Shown here: in pieces, positions 12,801 through 21,800 of the stretch | Position numbering within the stretch: position 1 is the stretch's first letter | Layout of the letters: every line of letters starts with the position of its first letter | DNA from: Branchiostoma floridae | Lineage: Eukaryota > Chordata > Leptocardii > Amphioxiformes > Branchiostomatidae | NCBI RefSeq assembly: GCF_000003815.2 | Contig: NC_049989.1 | Coordinates: 15,754,883-15,818,882, forward strand | Direction: 5' to 3' | Length of the DNA: 64,000 nt | Notes under the pieces: generated by a model | The model's input: only the letters and a program-made list of their open reading frames with translations | The model's database searches: none | Told to the model about the DNA's origin: nothing | Program-made: the position numbers and the translations under genes

Positions 12801-15800
12801 AATTTTTGTACAATATTGTCAGTTCATCATATTGCTATTGTATGTAGACTTGAACAGTGTTGCTCGAGATCCAATTCTTGGTTTAAACTTTATTCATACT
12901 GACAGCTTGCATGCAAAGAGAAACCCCTCACACTTATTTTTGGATTAGTAATGAAGACTTGGTATACATGCACTTAAGATATAATGTTACATGTTACCTG
13001 TAATAGTAACCATCATGAACAAATACGGAATCAGGTCAAAAGACACTGTATTGCAATAAACCCATGGCCTATATATAAATATCCAAATTGCTTCGTTTCT
13101 GAAAGTAAAGATCAAGTGACAGATGAAATATCAAGGGGGACAATTTAATTTGTCGGGGCTGTACTCCAATCTGTTTGAGAGCAGGAACGTGCAAAGGGAT
13201 GCAAATTAGTTTCAGAGGTTACAGTCGTGGTCGCATCTGGCAACCCGGAGGCCTCAATCTAAATCAGAGCCGTGATGGAAATAATGTCATATGCCGAAAA
13301 TGAGGAGGGGTTTTCGGAAAACCCTGTCTATTCCTGACAGCAAAAAAAGCCTGTCCTGTCTAAAAAGAGGGTCTGCATGTTGTAAGCAATACAAGAGCAT
13401 TTTTAGTGTGACACAATTTATGGCATACAAAGCCTAACAAAATGAAACATTATCTTGTTATTTCTGTGCATATGAGATAAAAAACATGTGGTTCTATAGC
13501 TCACAACTTGTACTTTGGTTTAAAAAATACCCTCTTGGCAGATAAGTGTTAATTGGCTACTTAACATTTGACAGAACCGACTCTGTGTGCATGGACCGTC
13601 TATAGTTGGGTATCTCATGATAATTTGTATCAACTTACTGTAAATGCATTTAAGTTCGCGGGGATTTAATTTCGCGGTAGCGGGAAAAGGGACTTTTCGC
13701 GGTGGTTTTAATTTCGCAGTAGCACCATGTACTGTAGTCTCTTACAGCCATGGAAAACCACCGCGAACATTTCTGCATTTACAGTAGTGTCAAGTGTCTG
13801 ACTTAAGCTGTAAGCATGGCCAAGAACCCCCATGCAAACCCTCTTTTCAGACTGGACAGGGTTTTCCGAAAACCCATATTAGGAGCCAGTCCAGATGCGT
13901 GCTATATTTTGTCCTTTGGAAATCTGAGCCACGACAATGTGTTTCCTTGGATCAAAAAGAAGAAGACAAGAAGATAGCAGATGGCTCAGGGGAAATCTTA
14001 AGGCGAATTAGGCCACAGCAAGTAAATCATATGGATGACATCCTTTGTAGACTCCAAATTTAATGAGAGAGGGCGAAACAAAAACAAGATGGGTGAAAAA
14101 ACAAGATATCTAGATTTTCAAAGTAGATGCCATAAATGTTGTAACAAGAATTGAAGCGATAAATCATGGTCACAAATTGAGAACTACAATCATGGCTGCC
14201 ACATTGGTGCCACTTTTACTATCAAAGCTTCAACAACGGTCATGGCTGCATGTACATGTTCCTATAAAGGACATTCAAGGCTACAACATATTTTCCCCAT
14301 TTTGCCATGTTTTTTTTCTCAAAATCAGGCAATGACTGACATTCATGCAAATTACTTGCCGTAGCGTTATGTTTACTTCCTGAAATTGTACAAACTGTAC
14401 CTTAAGCTGTACTTTCAATCTAGCACAATCACATGAAGAACAAGGACATTGTAATAGCTAGAAGCAAGGATAATATAAATGTCACAAAGCTGGCCTCCTT
14501 GTTTGAAGTTGGCAATACTTTTCAGGTAGCCCTTTCAACAGAGAAGCTTTGATATGATATCCCACTTTAAAGTGATGTGAGTAAGGATAAAGCTACAGCT
14601 GTGTGGTGCGTTGGATACACCCGATCCCTTGATCTTAGAAGTTTAACAATGCACAGTCCGGTCAGTCCTTGGATGGGGACCAACCAAAAATGGTACGACC
14701 ATGCTGTAAATCGTTCAATAAAGCTGGAAAATGAGCAAACATACATAACATACATTGGAAATAGGTAATGACATTGTACTACTTTCATAGAATGCCTCTT
14801 CTCCTATCAGGATTATTTACCACTAACCAGAAGGTGAGAGCCAAGGTTAAGAAGAGGGATGGTACGCCCCCTGTCAGCGACTCTGAGCTTCTCTCGGAAT
14901 GGCGGGAATACTTCAGTTCCTTGCTAAACAACACCAGTAACTCCACAAAAGAACTTCCACTACCAGCAGAACATGACCTCCCTATACCTGACCACCCACC
15001 ATCCCTGGAGGAAACAGAGTTAGCTGTGAAGCAACTCAAGCGCAGGAAAGCTCCTGGCCTGGATGATGGAGTCACAGCGGAAGCCCTTCAAGGTGGTGGT
15101 ACTACAATAGTCAAAGCCCTCCACTCCTTTTGCGTTGAAGTATACACCTCTCATGTTCCGCCTGACCAGTGGACTACAAATATCATCATCCCACTACCCA
15201 AGAAAGGTGACCTAACACAGATGACAAACTACAGGGGAATTTCACTCATGTCTATCGCTGCTAAAGTCTATAACAAGATTCTTCTCAACCGAATCCGCAG
15301 ACAAGTCGATCCCATTTTAAGGAAAAACCAGGCAGGATTCAGGGAAGGACGTAGTTGTGCGCAGCAAATACACATCCTCAGAAGAATCATGGAAGGTTTT
15401 AAAAACCAACAACTGCCATTATGGGTAACTTTTATTGACTTTAAGAAAGCGTTTGACTGTATAGACAGGGAAGTTATGTTCGCCGTATTACGCCACTATG
15501 GCATCCCTGAACCAGTGGTAAAGGCCATAAGTGTTTTGTACAGTAGCTCTAAGAGTGTTGTCATGGTTGATGGGCATGTGTCACAGTGCTTCCAGGTGTC
15601 TTCTGGAGTCCTACAGGGTGATGTCTTGGCACCTTTTCTCTTTATCATTCTCATTGATTATCTTATGAGGAGGGCCACAGTAGAACCCGACTCAGGTATT
15701 GTGACTCACCCCAGAGCGTCCAGTCGATACCCGGCTAAGCGGATAAATGATTTGGATTTTGCCGATGATATTGCTCTATTAGAGTCATCGGGTCCAAGAG

Positions 15801-18800
15801 CACAAGAACAACTCACTAAAACTGCTACTGCAGCATCCGACTTAGGTCTTGTTGTTAGTGTCCTTAAGACGGAATACATGTGTTATAATGACAATCCAAT
15901 TCCCCCACTTCTTGTGTATGACAAACCGATTAAGCATGTACAGGATTTTAAATACCTTGGCTCTATGATGGCCTCAACAAGTAGTGACCTTAAGAAGCGT
16001 AGAGCTTTAGCATGGGTAGCTTTCTGGGACTTAGAACATCTATGGAGAAGTAATAGTATCCCTATTGCTGTTAAAGTAAGACTGTTTAAGGCCTCGTGTG
16101 TTTCAGTACTTACTTATGGATGTGAATCCTGGGTTATTACTAAGGTGATGGAGTGCAGAATTAACTCGTTTGCAACATCTTGTTACCGTGTCATGTTAAA
16201 CATCAAGAGGCTTGACCGGGTGCCTAATTCTGTAATCTACAAACTGACCAACACAAAACCCTTGATTGAGCATGTAAGGTCAAGACAGTTGGACTACCTG
16301 GGTCACTTACTGCGAATGCCTGAGGACGAGCCCGCCTGTCTCTATTCGCTGTACTTACCATCACATGGCAAACGCAGGCGAGGTCGCCAACCCATGTCCT
16401 ACCTGCAGTACATACAGCAGCTGCTGGGGGACGAAAGCGGCCTACTTACACCGGGGCAGATCAAAACCCTGGCTGCCGACAAGAAACATTGGAGACTTGC
16501 AGTCGCCCGCCTTGCGGCCGACCGATAGTATACCACTAACATGCATTGGCATAATACCGGTCATAAGCCTTATACCAGTCGGTTAAAAATAGTGGAACTT
16601 AATGAGATCTACACATGCAACAATAGTTATTTCTGAGGTATGCACACTTCAGACATCTAGGTGTCCAATACATAATTTACAAAGCATCGATAACAATGCA
16701 TTCAAAGACAACAAGGCCAAAAGTTTTAGGGTCATTTTTGGGGCAGGCGAGCTCGTCGTGGGACAAACACACTGTCACGTTCATCGCCAGATTTGTAGAT
16801 AATAAGCACATGTGCTCACGGCACAAGACGAACATGATTCAACAGCAATCTTGAATTTCTTTTGGTGACCTACAACTCGTGTAAAAGTGTGAGGAACCGT
16901 TGCATTATCGCCCGGATCTACGGCTGAATGGGTCAAATTGAACGTACGCCGCCATTTCCCGCCATTTTTAATGCTACGGCCCGCAGTAAAGTTTTACGTC
17001 ATAGCGGTTGTGACGGACCAAAATTAAATGAAAATTCTTGTCAGTATACGCCCATTTTCTCATGACTTTTTGTATGCTCATGCAGATTTTTGTTTTGTGC
17101 AACTACTAACAGGAAAGAAAGGAACAACAGAGGATGTATAAAGGTACATAGCGGCAGTTAATTGTGCCGTGTTTCGTTCGGCCGGTATAGTGCACCCCCT
17201 TCCAGCCACGCGCCCGTTCTCCGTGCAATTCCGCGGTGTGTTCCAATTACGATATCATGTTTTTAGCAGGACCAGAGAGACAAAATAATTTACACAGAAG
17301 AAGTGGCAAAGGTAAGCTGTAACAGCAACATGTAACTGGAGAAAATGATGCGTTGATCATTTGCCAAATTAGCATTGCTTGAGAAATTGCAGTAAACCGA
17401 CCGGTATTATGCCAATGGATGTTACAACTAAAGCTGAAAAATATACTTCAAGCCCTAAGCAAAGTCAAAAAGGACATTGTGTATGAAAGGACAAAAACAT
17501 AGAATTCATTGTTTGCTGTGTGTTCAGTCATTTATTAGATTTCAAACAACAACAATTCAATTTCCCGACCACTTAGATTTCATGATGTGAGCATATTTTT
17601 TGCCTACTCGCATCAATTTTGGGGTGCCCAGAAGATGTCATTCATTAATCAAATCAATTTTGCCTATTAGTAAGCTAAGTGAATGTAGATGGGCATATGT
17701 TACTCAAGAGGTTCACAGCAGTGTCTTGCTGCACATAGACCAGCTACATGTACATGTAGTGCAGCTTCTTCTACTAGAGTCCTTTCCTAGAACCCTGGAC
17801 TTGGTGCTGAATATTGTGCTGTTATTACAGATGCCTTCCATGTACTGTTTTGCTCACTATTTGGATTCTTCATTTTGTGCTTTGACTTCTCCCAGCTAAA
17901 CTAAAACTCTACTAGAAAGCACCATAATGTCATTTCCTGACTGTATCATCTATTTATTTATTTGTTTATCTATACCGTGTCCAACAAACACAGTGCTTAG
18001 CACAATGCTCTCCAGGCGTGCCCTGTACAGAATAACATACACAGAATATCATAAACAAAGAAACAAGAGAAACTTAACAATAAAAAAAACAAAATAACAG
18101 TATATAAAATAATAAGAGTACATCAAATCAGAATCATAAAAATCAAGGTCAATGTGGCAAGTTAGAGAACAGTTGTGCAGGGTTCTAGCCAGCGAATGGG
18201 CAAACAAAACTTTGCCCATTCCACCCTCTGTGACGGACATAAATTGGTATGTTAAGATACTAATTAAACCAAGGTGAGTCTATCAGCAAAGTTTGCCCCT
18301 CAAAATAAAGGAGATAGCATTTCAGTGGGTCTAGATTTCAAAATTATCCTTGGGAGCATGCCCCCTTGACACCCCCTAGGAATCGTCACACCTTTGACAA
18401 AAATTTCCATTCAAAATCCAGGGGACTGAAAAAAATTTCAGGCTGGCCAGAACACTGCAGTAGTGATGTCTTAACAGCTTCTTTGCATGATGTGAATGTT
18501 TTTCCTTACAAGCTTTCAAAAGTATTTTCCTTACTTCTTTGCGATTTTTTTCTTCTTCAGGCCTTCGTCATAGTGTTGAGCAGCAACGCGGTTCGGTCTC
18601 AACACTGCACTGACGAGGTATCACTGGCCTACATCTCCAACAAGGCCATGTTCCCTGTGGCTATGGAGTCCTTTGATAAGATCTACCGGGATCTGGATTT
18701 TGGCATGTAGGTAGCATTATCAGTAAACTGTGTCAAGGACTCAGGAAATAGATACTACTGTTTCAGTACTGCAAGGGTCTTTTACATTTTGGAATTACTT

Positions 18801-21800
18801 ACTAATATATTGTCTGATACTCTTCAGCAGTTTCCAAGCAGGGTTGAATAATTGAATTGTACATAATGCAATTGACAGTCATGGTCATCAATTACTAATG
18901 ATACTGGCACCATTTATTTGCTACCATGACCAAATAGACACTGATATTTTATTGGTTTACGTTTCTCCTATACAATAAAAGCTAGCCGTAATATTACTCT
19001 CAGTCCAAGTTTAGACCATAATACGTCCCACATTTGTCGTTGTGAGATTTAGCCTAGTTGCTGTAAACACATTTGATGTAAAACTTAACTTCGGGCATGC
19101 CAACATTACCTGTAAGCTGAAAAGATTTGCCGTTTCTTCAACAGGAAGTTGACACTTGCCAAGCTGAACTGGATGTTTTTCACCAATGACGAGGAGTGTC
19201 AGAAGAGCTTGCCCACTCTGGTCACCACCATCAGATCCTCCCTCAACATCCTCTCACAAACAGACGGAGTCGTGTCCACATACCAAGTCAGTCAGCTGTA
19301 CGTCAACGACAAGGAGAAGACGCAGGAGGCCACGCCCGGATTCTGGGAGCGAAAGTTCGGAAACGTGAGGACAAACATTCCTTGGGTGGAATTCAAGAAG
19401 GCATTCCAGGAGGAATACCAGCACAAGCTTGATAAACATTTTCCCGGAAAACAACAAGAGTTTTTGATGAGACTCATCAATAAGGACTTGCTTGATGGGA
19501 GTCCGCGGTTTCATCGGGAGGCGTACGATAATTTCTGCGGGACGCAGGTCAACAAACCCCATGGGTTTTATAGCAGACTGAAGGAGTATTGCGGCAGTAA
19601 GCACGCCATGAGGGAGGTCTTTAGTATGGACTCCACGGTCCGGTTGTCGGCAATACAGAATCTGGGTAACGTCTATTCTTATTGAGTCATAAAGTTCTTT
19701 GTATACAATTAGTATATAGTAAACCTGCAGGCATTTTGATGACTGTCTGTCAACTTCCTCAATACTGACTGGTACATGTACTACTTTGCACTGCAGCTAG
19801 GTGTCGCTGCTGCATTGTGAAGACTGTAGTCCCAAACATTACTGCAGTAGATTTTCTGATGTACAAAAACTTTGTTAACCAGGGATTTACCAATTTGATG
19901 AAACTATGCATACTCTAGTCATCATAAAATGATTTTGCTTTTTAAAGCATTTTTGAGAGTGTAGTTGTATTTTATTTACAATTTCCTACGCCATTTCCTA
20001 TGTGATTTTCATATTGCTGCGAAGCTTTTATATTCAGTATATTCTCTGGCAAAACATTAACCTTACATACCATGCAGTGTTGATATACTACATACCATGC
20101 AGTGCTGATATACTTTCTAGAGTCAATTGCTTAACTGTAACATTTCTTACCATTTTCCTAAGTGTCCTCAGGTAATCAATTATTTGTCTGTGCAGTATCT
20201 AATGTTTTTCTGCTTACCCCAGGCAAATTTAAGACACCTGGTGTGGTGTCTTCTCTCAAGAAGCTCCTTGTAGATGAAGATCCGAACATCCGGGCTGTTG
20301 CATCCATTGCACTGGGCAAGACAGGTACATTGTAACAGTATCCTTGGTTAGACAACACCTTAGGAACTGTTGAGATGGAATTGTCCAGGATTTCTAACCT
20401 CCATTAACAAATTTAGGCTTACCTTTTTATTCAGGGTTATTTTCTTTTACCTGTCAAGGACATATACAATGTGATATTCTTGATGTGTATAAGCTTATTC
20501 TAATGTGATGTAACAGTGGATAAAAGTGACTTGCACTGGTGCAAGTTTGGTTTGAGAGTAACATCTATTATCATAATACCGGTACGTTTACGACGATTTC
20601 TCTAGCCATACTGATTTGACAAATTGTCAACGCATCATTTTCTCCAGTTACATGTTGCTGTTATAGGTTACCCTTGCCACTTCGTCTGTGTAAATTTTCT
20701 GCCACTCTTGTCCTGCTAAAAGCGTAATATTGTAATTGTAACACGCCGCGGAATTACACGGCGAACGGGCGCGTGGTTGGGAGGGGGTAAAAAATACCGG
20801 TAGGAAGAAACACGGCACAATTAACTGCCGCTATGTACATTTATACATCCTCTGATGTTCCTCCTTTTTCTGTCAGTAAATGCATAAAACATAAACCTGC
20901 ATGAGCATACAAAATGTCATGAGAAAACGGACGTATACTGTCAAGAATTTTCATTTAACTTCTGTCCGTCACAACCGCTATGACGTAACACTTCACTGCT
21001 AGCGTAGATATAAAAATGGCGGGAAAATGGCTGCGTACGTTCAATTTTGCCCATTCAGTCGTAGATTCGGCGTATTATGCAACGGTTCTTCACACTTTTA
21101 CATGAGTTGTAGGTCACCAACAGAAATTCAAGATTGTTGTTGAATCATGTTCGTCTTGTGCCGTGAGCATGTGTAATTATGATCTATAAATTTGGCAATG
21201 AATGTGACAGTGTGTTCGTCCCACGACGAGCTGCCTACCCCGAAAAAGATACTGAAAACTTTTGGCCTTGTTGTCTTCGAATGCATTGTTATCGATGCTT
21301 TGTAAATGATGTATTGGACACCTAGATGTCTGAAGTGTGCACAGCTCAGAAATAACTATTGTTGCATGTGTAGATCTCTTTAAGTTCCAGTATTTTTAAT
21401 CTACCGGTATAAGTCTTACTACCGGTATTATGCCAATGCATGTTACTTGCACCACACCAATTTTACATGCACAAACTTGCATAATTTATATACTATGCAT
21501 GTGGTATTTTGAGCCCTGATAGCTAACAAAAAACTGAAATCTTTTTGTCTTCCTTTGGGGTTTCTTTGTAGATTGAGAACCAGGAAGTTGAAGTTTGTGT
21601 CGTCTACATGTATGATTCTCAGTCAAGCATTTTGCTAGATACAAGTTTGACCACCAAATGTCTCTGCAGGCACGTGTACACCGGACATAGTGGAAGCACT
21701 GGTCAACCTTCTGAAGGATGAAGACAGATTGGTACGTGAGAGCACGTGTGTGTCGCTGGGTTACCTACAGGCCCAGGATGCTGTACCCCACGTCATTAAC

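Larger units (their letters stand above)
11023..18560 (+). other. Intron 3 of the TIR-HEAT gene (7.5 kb, GC-AG)
   Basis: It carries the LINE, one 884-bp MITE-A and several shorter MITEs listed separately. In 12734-13300, 13880-14760 and 17423-18177 I see no gene, exon or recognised repeat. Confidence 0.7.

Noticed and set aside
13308-13875. Evenly spaced inverted repeats as a CRISPR-like array
   Set aside because: They are nested transposon ends in animal DNA, with no repeated direct units or spacers.
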